57,754 bases of DNA from Candidatus Omnitrophota bacterium (GTDB lineage: Bacteria; Hinthialibacterota; Hinthialibacteria; Hinthialibacterales; Hinthialibacteraceae), in assembly GCA_040755155.1 (NCBI GenBank), contig JBFMBP010000048.1, forward strand, positions 1 through 57,754, in the 5' to 3' direction. The notes under the pieces are model-generated. The model searched no databases and was not told the DNA's origin. It saw nothing but the letters and a program-made list of their open reading frames with translations. The position numbers and the translations under genes were made by a program. Below are positions 16,359 through 24,815 of this stretch, one piece after another (within the stretch, counting starts at the first letter, position 1; each line of letters opens with the position of its first letter).

Positions 16359-17510
16359 TCACGTCGTCGTTCCCAAATCTTTCCATGTTACCATCGTGGA
16401 TTCGAGTTTGCTTTTTTTGCGGTTATACATCGCCATGCCGCCCATAATGCCCATCAGAGTCGAAAGGCGACCGGTTTCTACGTTGCTGAGGGGCGTTTCG
16501 TTGTTGCGGATATGGCGGGCGAAGGCTTCCAATTCTTCATAGGTTCCATTGTCCCAATCCGTAACTTTCTCGCCCAGTTTCACCGGTTCCCCCTGGCCGG
16601 GGCGCGGATATTTCATTCCTTCCGGCAGGTTGATTCCAGCCTTTTCGCCATAAACCCATAGCTTCTCGCCAGTAAATTCTTCGCAACAGTTCATCAGGTG
16701 AGTATAGGAAAAGACGACGTCGCCCGGAAATTGATAAACGATGGCGGAATGATCTTCGGCGCAATGCGCGGGCGGATTTTCATGCTTCTCCGAATTGATC
16801 GCCATGGCGCAGCAGTGGAGCGGCTTCTGGCCGTTCATAGCCCACATCATGGCGTCGGCATGGTGGCATGCTTGCGCCAAAAACCACGATCCCGCGATAT
16901 CCATATCCAAATAACGCCCGCCGACGCCATAAGCCCAATGCCACATTCCTTGCAGGAACGTTACTTTCCCGATGCCGCCTTCATGGATATGTTTCATGCA
17001 AGACTGGAAGGTGGGAATGTAATGGCGTTGGAATCCGATTTGATAAACGGTTTTCGCTTTGCGGGCGGCGCGGGTTACGCGGTCGACGTTCTCCACGCTG
17101 ATATCCATCGGCTTTTCGCAAAAACAATGAATCCCGGCTTCCATCACGGGAATGGCGCATTTGGCGTGATTGCCTTCCTCCGTCGCCACCAGGCAGGCGT
17201 CCAGCTTCTCTTTTTCGAACATGACGCGGAAATCGAGATATTTCCGAACTGGAGGTTGGTACTGCTCGCAAATCGCCGCCGCCTGATCCATGCGTTCGGG
17301 AACCAGGTCGCAAACCGCCGCCACCTGGAAATCGGGGATATTGGTTATCGCTTGCAGCAGCCGCCGTCCCCGTCCCCCCGACCCGATAATGCCCAGCGTT
17401 ATTTTATCGTTGGCGCCCAGCGCTTTCCCCGGCGCGCTTAGAGCGAACGCGGAGGCTCCCGCGCTGGCGGTCTGGATGAATCTTCTACGTGAAAATCGTA
17501 CTGTGGCCAT
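16359..17510 (-). CDS. Tat-exported Gfo/Idh/MocA oxidoreductase, copy 2
   Basis: A 383-residue paralogue of the gene at 15028-16176, with the same architecture: Tat leader (FSRRRFIQTASAGASAFAL), Rossmann motif (LGIIGSGGRGRRLL), catalytic signature CFCEKPMD, and matching blocks throughout (QIGFQRHY, ACHHADAM, CEEFTGEKLWVYGEKAG, LSNVETGRLSTLM). I estimate near 50% identity by eye. ATG 17510 has GGAGGAG immediately upstream; the longer open frame to 17699 lacks a leader. Copies in tandem usually act on related sugars. It diverges from amt (18009) across 498 bp. Confidence 0.93.
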   Translation of the reverse strand: MATVRFSRRRFIQTASAGASAFALSAPGKALGANDKITLGIIGSGGRGRRLLQAITNIPDFQVAAVCDLVPERMDQAAAICEQYQPPVRKYLDFRVMFEKEKLDACLVATEEGNHAKCAIPVMEAGIHCFCEKPMDISVENVDRVTRAARKAKTVYQIGFQRHYIPTFQSCMKHIHEGGIGKVTFLQGMWHWAYGVGGRYLDMDIAGSWFLAQACHHADAMMWAMNGQKPLHCCAMAINSEKHENPPAHCAEDHSAIVYQFPGDVVFSYTHLMNCCEEFTGEKLWVYGEKAGINLPEGMKYPRPGQGEPVKLGEKVTDWDNGTYEELEAFARHIRNNETPLSNVETGRLSTLMGIMGGMAMYNRKKSKLESTMVTWKDLGTTT

Positions 17511-18008
17511 CTTCTCCTCCCTAGAGGTTTCTCGGAAAACGATCTTATTGGCTTTTCTCTTATCGGAGCGCCGTTTCAAGATCGTTTTCAATCTTTCGCC
17601 GTTAGGAAAAACGTATCGTCTTTGCTTACTGGAATCCGAGGACTCCTTCTCATCGATCATCCCGGTTTCAATTGTCCGCGTCAAGTTGGGTTGGGACAAT
17701 TTTTGGGAGATTAGGGAATATAAACCTGTTGAAATATAAACAACTGCTTCGAAAGAAGCTGACGCCTCGCGAATATTTATTGAATTTCTTCTCTATTCTT
17801 AATTTCGAATATCTATCATAACATATTGAAAAATTAAAACTTAATATAAATTTATCTATGATTAGCAATATTGGCGCGATTCTTGCCCTCACTCAAAAAC
17901 GAAAAAACAAAACAACGCTTTTTAGGCCGAAAACGCCATCCCGGGTAAATCGTTTCCGTCCCTGAAAGAAAAATGGTTGTCACATAATTTGAAAGGAGTA
18001 CGGCATCC
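17511..18008. other. AT-rich divergent control region
   Basis: 498 bp separate the divergent oxidoreductase and ammonium transporter genes. It is AT-rich in the middle (17760-17880). I find no RNA gene, repeat or clear sigma-54 site in it. It must hold the promoters for both directions. AAAGGAG at 17991-17997 is the ribosome site of the transporter. Confidence 0.5.
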
Positions 18009-19376
18009 ATGTTTGGAAAAAAGAAAATCAGTTCAAAAATTGCATTCGTTCTTCTGATCGGCGCAGCGTTGGTTCTGGCTTTTTCTCCGTCCAGTTTCGC
18101 GGAAGAGGAAGCCCCCGCTTACGTCAGTCAAGAAAATGGAAATTTGATGTGGATGTGCATCGCCGCTTTCCTGGTTTTTTTCATGCAAGCAGGTTTTGCG
18201 GCGGTGGAATGCGGTTTCACCCGTTCGAAAAATTCCATCAACATCATGATGAAGAACCTTCTCGATTGCTGCATCGGCTCCATCGTTTTTTGGGCTATCG
18301 GATTTGGATTGATGTTTGGAACCGCTGCTTGGGGACTGATCGGAACCGACGGTTTCGGATTGTTTAAATACGCTATGGACGGCGAAAAGACGAACTATTG
18401 GACATACGGCTTCTGGATGTTCCAAGTCGTTTTCGCTGCGACGGCCGCTACTATCGTATCCGGCGCCGCCGCCGAGCGCACGAAATTCGTCGCTTATTTG
18501 ATCTACTCCGCTATGATATCCGCCTTTATTTATCCCATCTTCGGCGCCTGGGCGTGGGGCGGATTGTTTCAGGGAGGCGGATGGTTGGAAAATCTCGGCT
18601 TCATCGATTTCGCCGGATCAACGGTAGTTCACTCCGTCGGCGGCTGGGCGGCGCTCGCCATATGCATTTCCCTCGGACCGAGAATCGGAAAATACGATCA
18701 TGTCGGCAAGCCCCAAGCTCTTCCAGGCCATAACATTCCCTTGGCGGCGATGGGCGTATTCATCCTCTGGCTAGGCTGGTTCGGCTTTAATCCCGGCAGC
18801 ACCACAACCCAAGGCGGCGATCTAGCCGTAATCGCAGTAACGACGCATCTAGCCGCCTGTGCGGGCGCTTTTGGAGCTTTAATCACCGCCTGGATCAAAT
18901 TCGGAAAGCCGGATGCAGGCATGACGCTGAACGGCGTTCTCGCCGGACTGGTAGGCATCACGGCGCCATGCGCCGACGTTAGTCCCCTCTCATCGATCGC
19001 CATAGGCTTTATTGCCGGTATCATTGTCGTCATCGCCGTTATAATGATCGAAAACATAGGCATCGACGACCCGGTGGGCGCCATCTCCGTTCATGGCGTT
19101 TGCGGCGTATGGGGCACGCTGGCGGCGGGATTGTTCGCCGAAGAAAAATTCAGCGGACACGCGGGATTGTTTTTTGGCGGCGGATTTCATCCCGTCATGG
19201 TACAGCTGATCGGAATCATCTCTTGCTTTTTATGGACGTTCATCACCAGTTTCGTCTTATTTCAAATTCTAAAAGCAACGGTCGGCTTGCGCGTCTCGCC
19301 GGAAGAGGAACTGGAAGGTCTGGATATCGGCGAACACGCAGGACACGCTTACTCCGATTTCGCCATCCAACGGTAA
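18009..19376 (+). CDS. amt: Ammonium transporter, copy 1
   Basis: A 455-residue Amt channel with a cleavable-looking signal sequence (IAFVLLIGAALVLAFSPSSFAEEE) and eleven membrane helices. Both pore histidines are present in context: STVVHSVGGW and ISVHGVCGVWG. The segment VECGFTRSKNSINIMMKNLLD is of the type seen in cyanobacterial and AMT1-like channels rather than E. coli AmtB. It imports ammonium across the inner membrane. Its own P-II gene follows 52 bp downstream, as in most bacteria, so flux is probably gated by P-II. Compare the second, more AmtB-like copy at 20274-21611. Confidence 0.96.
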   Translation: MFGKKKISSKIAFVLLIGAALVLAFSPSSFAEEEAPAYVSQENGNLMWMCIAAFLVFFMQAGFAAVECGFTRSKNSINIMMKNLLDCCIGSIVFWAIGFGLMFGTAAWGLIGTDGFGLFKYAMDGEKTNYWTYGFWMFQVVFAATAATIVSGAAAERTKFVAYLIYSAMISAFIYPIFGAWAWGGLFQGGGWLENLGFIDFAGSTVVHSVGGWAALAICISLGPRIGKYDHVGKPQALPGHNIPLAAMGVFILWLGWFGFNPGSTTTQGGDLAVIAVTTHLAACAGAFGALITAWIKFGKPDAGMTLNGVLAGLVGITAPCADVSPLSSIAIGFIAGIIVVIAVIMIENIGIDDPVGAISVHGVCGVWGTLAAGLFAEEKFSGHAGLFFGGGFHPVMVQLIGIISCFLWTFITSFVLFQILKATVGLRVSPEEELEGLDIGEHAGHAYSDFAIQR

Positions 19377-19428
19377 ATAAAATCGGATAAAAAAAGAAGG
19401 AAAATCGTAATGGAGGCAATAAACCATC

Positions 19429-19767
19429 ATGATTAAAATCGAAGCGATCATTCGTCCTCATAAATTAGACGACCTCAGAGTCGCCTTGGAAGAACTTGGA
19501 GTTACGGGAATGACGGTGAGCGAAGTCCGGGGATTCGGAAGGCAAAAAGGCCATCACGAACTCTATCGCGGCCGAGAATATACCGTAGCTTTTCAACCTA
19601 AAATCAAAGTGGAAATCGCCGTCAAAAAAGACCTGACGGAAAAAATCGTAGATGCGATTCGCCAGACTGTCGCTACGGGCCAGGTCGGCGACGGCAAAAT
19701 CTTCATTTACAACATCGTGGACGCCGTGCGCATTCGCACCGGCGAAAGGGCGGAAGAAGCCTTATAG
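19429..19767 (+). CDS. glnK: P-II nitrogen regulator (GlnK/GlnB), copy 1
   Basis: A full-length 112-residue P-II protein. It begins MIKIEAIIRPHKLDDLRVAL, has the T-loop QKGHHELYRGREYTVAF with Tyr46 and the uridylylation-type Tyr51, the B-loop TGQVGDGKIF and the C-loop signature VRIRTGERAEEAL. It senses 2-oxoglutarate and ATP/ADP and controls the transporter encoded 52 bp upstream. GGAGG precedes the ATG. It is nearly the same as the copy at 21661-21999. Confidence 0.97.
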   Translation: MIKIEAIIRPHKLDDLRVALEELGVTGMTVSEVRGFGRQKGHHELYRGREYTVAFQPKIKVEIAVKKDLTEKIVDAIRQTVATGQVGDGKIFIYNIVDAVRIRTGERAEEAL

Positions 19768-19837
19768 GCAGCGATTAGCGGCCAGTGATTAGAAACTCAT
19801 GTTACGCGCGAAGGCCTTTTTCTTATGAATTTTTTTC

Positions 19838-19932
19838 CCCAATTCCTTACCCAAGATGGAGAGAGGTTAGGTGAAGGAAGATATTAATCGACTTAATCCC
19901 TCACCCTAATCCTCTCCCAGAGGGCGAGGGAA
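19838..19932. repeat. Family A repeat, short form, degenerate
   Basis: CCCAATTCCTTACCCAAGATGG, AGAGAGGTTAGG and TGAAGG are mirrored by CCCTCACCCTAATCCTCTCCC and AGAGGGCGAGGGA. It has the same plan as 54570-54666 but is more diverged. It is part of the 506-bp gap between the two amt-glnK pairs. Confidence 0.75.
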
Positions 19933-19985
19933 TGGAAATGCGAAACATGAGTTCATAATCGCAATTTTCAGATCGCTAATAAAAG

Positions 19986-20027
19986 AAGAACGGCCCGGGG
20001 GATTCGATCAATCGCCGGGCCGTTCTT
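19986..20027 (+). terminator. Strong GC-rich hairpin after amt-glnK pair 1
   Basis: AAGAACGGCCCGG and CCGGGCCGTTCTT form a perfect 13-bp stem around a 16-base loop, 219 bases after glnK. TTCTTGTCTGT follows. It probably separates the two nitrogen operons. Confidence 0.7.
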
Positions 20028-20168
20028 GTCTGTATTTGAGCATATTGCTCAGGTTTAATCAGTCTCATTGTATATTTTTATACGGTTCAAAAAGAAACCA
20101 TAAAATCGTCATCGATCAAATCCCTTCACTCTATTGCAGTTAGGTAAATTTATCCTAGTTTGAAAGCA

Positions 20169-20184
20169 TGGCATGTTTATTGTT
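20169..20184 (+). promoter_or_regulatory. Sigma-54-like promoter element for amt-glnK pair 2
   Basis: TGGCATGTTTATTGTT matches the -24/-12 consensus TGGCAY-R-N4-TTGCW with correct spacing and one mismatch (GT for GC at -12). It is 90 bases before the transporter start. Nitrogen-scavenging genes are often sigma-54 dependent, and an NtrC-type activator is encoded at 2288-3751. Confidence 0.5.
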
Positions 20185-20203
20185 GAACAATTTATATTGT
20201 TCA
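20184..20203. promoter_or_regulatory. Perfect 8-bp palindrome beside the sigma-54-like site
   Basis: TGAACAAT-TTAT-ATTGTTCA is a perfect inverted repeat that begins at the last base of the -12 element. In this place it would cover the transcription start, as a repressor operator does; it could also form a weak leader hairpin. Confidence 0.5.
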
Positions 20204-20273
20204 CGATGGAACAGACGCTAAGAACATCCGGCGTCGTTTCATCCTTGCACTTTACAACACAATGGAGGATTCG

Positions 20274-21611
20274 ATGATGAGTTGGACTCGGAGAGGTTTA
20301 ATCTTAATGGCCGGTATGATGTTAGCCGGCGTCATTTCCTTGCCCGTCCTAGCGCAAGAAGCGGCGAAAATCGATTCCGGCGATACGGCGTGGATCATTA
20401 CATCCACTTTGTTGGTCATGGTCATGACCGCGCCGGGTTTAGCCTTGTTTTATGGCGGTCTGGTCAATCAACGCAATGTATTGACAACGTTAATGCACAG
20501 TTTCTTTTGCTTATGCTTGGTTAGCGTTCAGTGGGTTGTTATCGGTTACACGTTATCATTCGGCGCTACGCAAGGCGGCGTTATAGGCGGCTTGGGACAT
20601 CTTTTCTTCAACGGAGTGGGACCAGACGCCAATGGAACTATACCCCAACTCGTTTTCGCCATGTTCCAGTGCATGTTCGCCGTCATAACCGTGGGTTTGA
20701 TTACCGGCGCTTATGCGGAACGCATCAGTTTTTCCGCCTTCGTCCTCTTCTCGCTCCTTTGGACGACATTGATCTACGATCCCTTGTGCCATTGGGTGTG
20801 GGGCGGGGGTTGGATGGGGCCGAAGGGTTTGAAAGCCCTTGATTTTGCAGGCGGAACCGTCGTTCATATCAGTTCCGGAGTTTCCGCATTGGTTACGATC
20901 CTCGTTATCGGTAAGCGGCACGGGTATCCTCATTCCATCACCCCGCCGCACAATTTACCCTTTACTCTGATCGGCGCTTCTTTGCTCTGGTTTGGATGGT
21001 TCGGATTTAATGCAGGCAGCGCCCTCGCCGCTAACGGGTTGGCGGGCCTTGCATTCTGCGTGACGAACACGGCGGCCGCCACAGCGGCTCTCACCTGGCT
21101 GCTGATCGAAAAAATATTCCACGGCAAGCCTACTATCCTGGGCGCCGCGACGGGGGCCGTCGCTGGATTGGTCGCCATTACTCCCGCCTCCGGTTTCGTC
21201 AGCGTCTGCTCTTCTCTATGGATCGGCGCCGGAGCGGGCATCGTCTGTTATATCGGAGTCAATACCATTAAAAAACGGTTTGGATACGACGATACGCTGG
21301 ACGTATTCGGCGTACACGGCTTGGGTGGAACCTGGGGCGCCCTCGCCACGGGACTTTTCGCCAGCGAAGCCGCCGGTGGAACCAACGGATTGTTCTACGG
21401 CAATCCCACCCAACTCTGGCTGCAATTCGTGAGCGTCGCGGCGACCATCGCTTACGCCGGAATTGGAACATTCATTATTCTGAAAATTGTGGGTATGATT
21501 ACTCCCTTAAGAGTGAAAGTGGAAGATGAAGTGGCGGGAATGGATCTGAGCCAACACGGCGAAGTGGCCTATAACTTCTTTTCTCCTGGCATGAGTCCAA
21601 CCAGCCATTAA
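20274..21611 (+). CDS. amtB: Ammonium transporter, copy 2 (AmtB-like)
   Basis: A 445-residue Amt channel with signal sequence (LILMAGMMLAGVISLPVLAQ) and the AmtB-type entry region ALFYGGLVNQRNVLTTLMHSF. Pore histidines are in TVVHISSGVS and FGVHGLGGTWG. ATG 20274 is chosen because GGAGG lies five bases upstream; a longer ATG at 20262 overlaps that site. Linked to its own P-II gene 49 bp downstream. Having two different amt-glnK pairs in tandem suggests channels with different affinity or regulation. Expression may depend on the site at 20169. Confidence 0.96.
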   Translation: MMSWTRRGLILMAGMMLAGVISLPVLAQEAAKIDSGDTAWIITSTLLVMVMTAPGLALFYGGLVNQRNVLTTLMHSFFCLCLVSVQWVVIGYTLSFGATQGGVIGGLGHLFFNGVGPDANGTIPQLVFAMFQCMFAVITVGLITGAYAERISFSAFVLFSLLWTTLIYDPLCHWVWGGGWMGPKGLKALDFAGGTVVHISSGVSALVTILVIGKRHGYPHSITPPHNLPFTLIGASLLWFGWFGFNAGSALAANGLAGLAFCVTNTAAATAALTWLLIEKIFHGKPTILGAATGAVAGLVAITPASGFVSVCSSLWIGAGAGIVCYIGVNTIKKRFGYDDTLDVFGVHGLGGTWGALATGLFASEAAGGTNGLFYGNPTQLWLQFVSVAATIAYAGIGTFIILKIVGMITPLRVKVEDEVAGMDLSQHGEVAYNFFSPGMSPTSH

Positions 21612-21660
21612 ACTATCGAGATTGAAGGCTATTAGAAAAAAATAAATGGAGATGAAAATG

Positions 21661-21999
21661 ATGAATAAAATCGAAGCCATCATTCGTCCTCACAAATTGG
21701 AAGACCTGCGCCTGGCGTTGGAAGAACTGGGTGTCGTAGGCATGACAGTCACGGAAGTACGGGGTTTCGGACGCCAGAAAGGACACCAGGAAATCTATCG
21801 CGGACGCGAATATACCATCGCCTTTCAACCCAAAGTAAAAGTCGAAATCGCCTGCAAATCGGAAATGACCGAGCGCGTCATCGATACGATTCGCAGCGCC
21901 GTGAATACCGGGCAGGTCGGCGACGGCAAAATCTTCGTCTACGATTTGAAAGACGCCATCCGTATCCGCACCGGCGAGCGATCCGAAGAAGCTTTGTAA
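21661..21999 (+). CDS. glnK: P-II nitrogen regulator (GlnK/GlnB), copy 2
   Basis: 112 residues from ATG 21661 (ATG 21658 directly before is the other choice). It aligns end to end with copy 1: T-loop QKGHQEIYRGREYTIAF with Tyr46 and Tyr51, B-loop TGQVGDGKIF, C-terminal IRIRTGERSEEAL. Differences are scattered and conservative (for example SEMTERVIDTIRSAV for KDLTEKIVDAIRQTV), so both copies appear functional. It is co-transcribed with amt copy 2 and ends before a clear terminator. Confidence 0.97.
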   Translation: MNKIEAIIRPHKLEDLRLALEELGVVGMTVTEVRGFGRQKGHQEIYRGREYTIAFQPKVKVEIACKSEMTERVIDTIRSAVNTGQVGDGKIFVYDLKDAIRIRTGERSEEAL

Positions 22000-22063
22000 A
22001 AAGAACTCCAATCGAAAGCAGGGTAAGACGCGTTTTCCTCATCATCAAAAACGAAAAAACAGC

Positions 22064-22095
22064 AAAAAGGGCGAAACGGCGTCTCGCCCTTTTTT
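22064..22095 (+). terminator. Rho-independent terminator after glnK copy 2
   Basis: AAAAAGGGCGA and TCGCCCTTTTT pair around a nine-base loop and run into TTTTTT. It is 65 bases after the glnK stop, a textbook terminator. Confidence 0.88.
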
Positions 22096-22149
22096 CTTGT
22101 TCGATCTTAATCATGTTATGCTCAATGAAAAACGTAAAAAAGAATAATT

Positions 22150-22184
22150 GGGGGTGGCAAGGACAATTTTTTTTTGCCCTTGAT
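22150..22184. repeat. Family C repeat (GGTGGCAAGG...TGCCCTTGAT)
   Basis: GGGGGTGGCAAGGACAA followed by a T run and TTGCCCTTGATC. The arms pair as GGCAAGG(A)CAA/TTGCCCTTG. Other copies: 27794-27831 and two in tandem at 43477-43578. Confidence 0.72.
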
Positions 22185-22286
22185 CTTCCCTTCGACTTCT
22201 GGGTATAGATCAGCCCAATAGGCGAGAGATGAATATACGTAACATAGTTATTAATTGGAAACGTTAATACTCATACAAAAATGGCT

Positions 22287-23003
22287 CTAGGTTTCCGAAG
22301 AGGAAGGTCTTTTCAAACCTAGTTCCTTCATGACCAATTGCAGGTCTTCCCATATTTTTTCTTTTTCCTGTTTTTGTTTTTCAGGAGGCAAATGCAAGAT
22401 ATAGGAGGGATGAAAGGTGGGCATGAGTTTGACGCCTTGATATTCATGCCAATGGCCGCGCAGCCGCGAAATCGGCGCTTGGGTTTTGAGCAGGGTTTGG
22501 GCGGCGAATTTGCCCAAGGCGATGATGGCTTTCGGTTTGATGACGGCTAACTGCGCATGGAGAAACGGCTCGCAGGCGGCGATTTCGTCGGATTCGGGAT
22601 TGCGGTTGCCGGGAGGGCGGCATTTGACGACGTTGCAGATGTAGACGTCCGAGCGTTTGACTCCCATGCCGTTTTCGATCATTTTCGTTAAAAGTTGCCC
22701 GGCGCGGCCAACAAAAGGGACTCCCTGCCGATCTTCATCCTCGCCGGGGCCTTCGCCGACGAAGACCAACGAGGCGGAGGGATTGCCTTGGCCGAAGACG
22801 ACCTGGGTGCGGCCTTTGCAGAGTTTGCAGAGCTGGCAATCGGCCAGCGATTTTTTTTGCGCGTCAAGGAGTTCTTTCGGGGAAGCGGGATGAAGCGCTT
22901 TCTGCGCCTCGTCGGAGAGATATAGCGTTTTCACGCCTAGAGCGGAGAGTTGCTCCAGGAAGATTTGCGTGGCTTCGACGGGGGAGAGAGGCGCTGGATT
23001 CAT
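22287..23003 (-). CDS. Uracil-DNA glycosylase, family 4 (4Fe-4S)
   Basis: A 238-residue enzyme that removes uracil from DNA. The iron-sulfur cysteines are Cys56 and Cys59 (DCQLC), Cys128 (VVKCRPPGNRNP) and Cys144 (AACEPFL). The active-site motif GEGPGEDED (83-91) and the late motif HPSYIL are intact. This type is typical of thermophiles and many uncultured bacteria. It stands between a terminator/repeat region and the phosphatase gene on the same strand, 339 bp away. Confidence 0.95.
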   Translation of the reverse strand: MNPAPLSPVEATQIFLEQLSALGVKTLYLSDEAQKALHPASPKELLDAQKKSLADCQLCKLCKGRTQVVFGQGNPSASLVFVGEGPGEDEDRQGVPFVGRAGQLLTKMIENGMGVKRSDVYICNVVKCRPPGNRNPESDEIAACEPFLHAQLAVIKPKAIIALGKFAAQTLLKTQAPISRLRGHWHEYQGVKLMPTFHPSYILHLPPEKQKQEKEKIWEDLQLVMKELGLKRPSSSET

Positions 23004-23342
23004 TGTTTTATTAACTCATGCTACGCGCGAAGAAAAAAGAGGAAAATGGTTTACTTTCGTATTGAATCACGAACACGCGAAAGGTAAAAGAAAACCACGA
23101 AAAAAACATAAAAATCAAATAACGCTTAGGATCATGCCATAAAAGGATTTTTCCGTGAAATCCGAAAGAATCCGCGATATCCGTGATTCAAAAATTTCGT
23201 GGAATTCGCGCCTTTTTGCGGTTTCGTGATTCGAAAACGCAACGAAAAATAAAACCTATGCGCTGCGTTGGATCGGTTGCTCCAACTTGCGGGCGGGACG
23301 CCCGCGCTCCCAGGTTGCGTAATATGCGCTATTAAAAATTCA
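23004..23342. other. Gene-free region with inverted short repeats
   Basis: 339 bp between two minus-strand genes. It starts with ACTCATGCTACGCGCGAAG, nearly the same as ACTCATGTTACGCGCGAAG at 19795. Then come CACGAA/TTCGTG-type units in both directions (GAATCACGAACACGCGAAAG ... CCGTGATTC ... TTTCGTGATTCG) and a GC-rich hairpin GCGGGCGGGACGCCCGC near 23290. No coding frame in it is convincing. Confidence 0.6.
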
Positions 23343-24110
23343 TTATTCAGCATTGTTTCTAAGAATCTCGCATAAGGCTTCGTGCAAAATTCCATTGGAG
23401 GCGAGGGAATTTTTCATTGTCAATGCGCGGTCGCCGTCCAGGCTGGATATGCGGCCTCCGGCTTCTTCGATGATAGGGAAAAGGGGAGCCGTATCCCAAA
23501 TATTCATTTTCGGTTCGTAGATGGCGTCGGCGCGGCCCGCGGCCACCAAAAGAAAGCCGTAGCAATCCGCATAGGTATATTGAACGCCGGTATCGCGCAG
23601 CAAGCGCAAGAGCGCTTTTTCTCCTTGATAACGCATAATCGCATTAGGCGGCTGCATCATGATGGAGGCTTTGGATACCTCGCGGGTTTGGGAGGCGCGG
23701 CATCGGTTTCCGTTGAGGAAGCAACCCTCGCCAGACAACGCCGCTATCGTATCGCCCAACACCGGGAAGCGCACCACGCCAAGCAGGCTTTTGCCGTCCC
23801 GTTCCAAGGCGATCATGCAGCCGAAGAGCGGCACGCCGCGCACGAAGGATTTGGTTCCGTCGATGGGATCGAGAATCCAGCGGAAGCCGGAATGGCCGTC
23901 TTTGACGCCGAATTCTTCGCCAAGGATGGCGTCGTCGGGAAAGCGCTTGCCGATTTCCGCCCGCAGAAATTCCTCGGCGGAACGGTCGGCGATGGTAACG
24001 GGGGAGTTATCGGGTTTGGAATCGACTTGTATCTCTTTTTGATAATATTGAAGGATAATCTTGCCCGCGTTTTCGGCCATTTCGATGGCGAAGGCTAGTA
24101 GTTCTTTCAT
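23343..24110 (-). CDS. hisN: Inositol-phosphatase-family enzyme, probably histidinol-phosphatase
   Basis: A 255-residue Mg2+-dependent phosphatase. Motifs: ILGEEFG, DPIDGTKSFVRGVPLFG (motif 1 and substrate loop) and WDTAPLFPIIEEAGG (motif 2). The loop KSFVRGVPLFG is more like bacterial histidinol-phosphatase (HisN) than inositol monophosphatase, so the last-but-one steps of histidine synthesis are the best guess; another sugar phosphate is possible. No other his gene is near. ATG 24110 has AGGAG 11 bases upstream. Confidence 0.88.
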   Translation of the reverse strand: MKELLAFAIEMAENAGKIILQYYQKEIQVDSKPDNSPVTIADRSAEEFLRAEIGKRFPDDAILGEEFGVKDGHSGFRWILDPIDGTKSFVRGVPLFGCMIALERDGKSLLGVVRFPVLGDTIAALSGEGCFLNGNRCRASQTREVSKASIMMQPPNAIMRYQGEKALLRLLRDTGVQYTYADCYGFLLVAAGRADAIYEPKMNIWDTAPLFPIIEEAGGRISSLDGDRALTMKNSLASNGILHEALCEILRNNAE

Positions 24111-24153
24111 AAAGGTTGCATCTCCTGGAATTTCGAACTAGCGAATAAGATAT

Positions 24154-24256
24154 TGTCAGAATCAGGATATCCATGATGTACGGATTACTAGGATTTTTAT
24201 CTTTTCTCCTGAAAATCCTGCTAATGCAGATCCTCCTGATTCCGATAATTTAAAAA
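24154..24256. repeat. Family E palindromic repeat, copy 1
   Basis: TATTGTCAGAATCAGGATATCC at the left is mirrored by GATCCTCCTGATTCCGATAAT at the right, with AGGATTTTTATCTTT and GAAAATCCTGC between. It resembles 41329-41440 (GTCTGAATCAGAATGGCCAGG ... CATGATTCGGACAAT). It lies between the phosphatase and the toxin gene. Confidence 0.68.
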
Positions 24257-24301
24257 GCAAAAATACATTGCGTTTGCCACTCATCCCTTGGCATCTGCAG
24301 G

Positions 24302-24571
24302 TTATGGAAAATAGCGATATATCTCTTTTCGGTGCAGGCAACGAACGAAAATTAAACAATCTCCCCTGTATCTTACACCAATTCGGTAATCTCCAACGCG
24401 AATGCGATAGGCATTATCTGATTTCGTTATTTTGACTAAGTTAGGAATATCCTTTATATCAATATATTGTGGGATTTTAAAAAAGGATAGGTTTTTGATT
24501 TTTTCATAAATTGGAGCGCCTCTTAAAGATTTAATATCTTTTAAAAAGGCGGGGTTGTATGATACTTTCAT
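24302..24571 (-). CDS. RelE/ParE-family toxin
   Basis: An 89-residue protein with the RelE pattern: VSYNPAFLKDIKSL at the N-terminus, YRIRVGDYRIGVRYRGD in the core and VRCLHRKEIYRYFP at the end. RelE toxins cut mRNA on the ribosome; basic residues in the last strand (R, H, R, K) are in place for that. ATG 24571 overlaps the antitoxin stop by four bases (ATGA), so translation is coupled. The antitoxin is encoded first, as is usual for relBE. Confidence 0.9.
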   Translation of the reverse strand: MKVSYNPAFLKDIKSLRGAPIYEKIKNLSFFKIPQYIDIKDIPNLVKITKSDNAYRIRVGDYRIGVRYRGDCLIFVRCLHRKEIYRYFP

Positions 24572-24762
24572 TCTTTTTCAAGTTCCCGCAATGCTTGATC
24601 GAGGGATAAGGGAATTTCATTTTTGGCTTCTTTCATCGCCCTCAACAGTCCTTCATCTTCCAGGGCTTCGATAAGAGTTAGATACTCTTCCCAATCGATA
24701 ACGACCTTTACGATATGGCCTTTGGCGTCTGTTATGAATTCTTTGGCGTATGGATAAGCCAT
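24568..24762 (-). CDS. Antitoxin partner of the RelE-type toxin
   Basis: 64 residues. It starts AYPYAKEFITDAKGHIVKVVIDWEEYLTLIEALED, a form shared by small antitoxins of relBE-like pairs, and ends with an acidic helix (SLDQALRELEKE). GAGG stands seven bases before the ATG. Overlaps the toxin start by four bases. It should bind both toxin and the shared promoter just upstream. Confidence 0.86.
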   Translation of the reverse strand: MAYPYAKEFITDAKGHIVKVVIDWEEYLTLIEALEDEGLLRAMKEAKNEIPLSLDQALRELEKE

Positions 24763-24815
24763 TTTCCATCCTCGCTTGAATCGAATAATGCCAAAACTCG
24801 GCTATCGCCGAAATT

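Noticed and set aside
17974-17994. TGTCACATAATTTGAA as sigma-54 site before amt copy 1
   Set aside because: The -24 GG is GT and the -12 GC is GA, and the element would place the start inside the ribosome site.
23132-23395. 87-codon minus-strand frame
   Set aside because: Built from CACGAA-type intergenic repeats and the end of the phosphatase gene.
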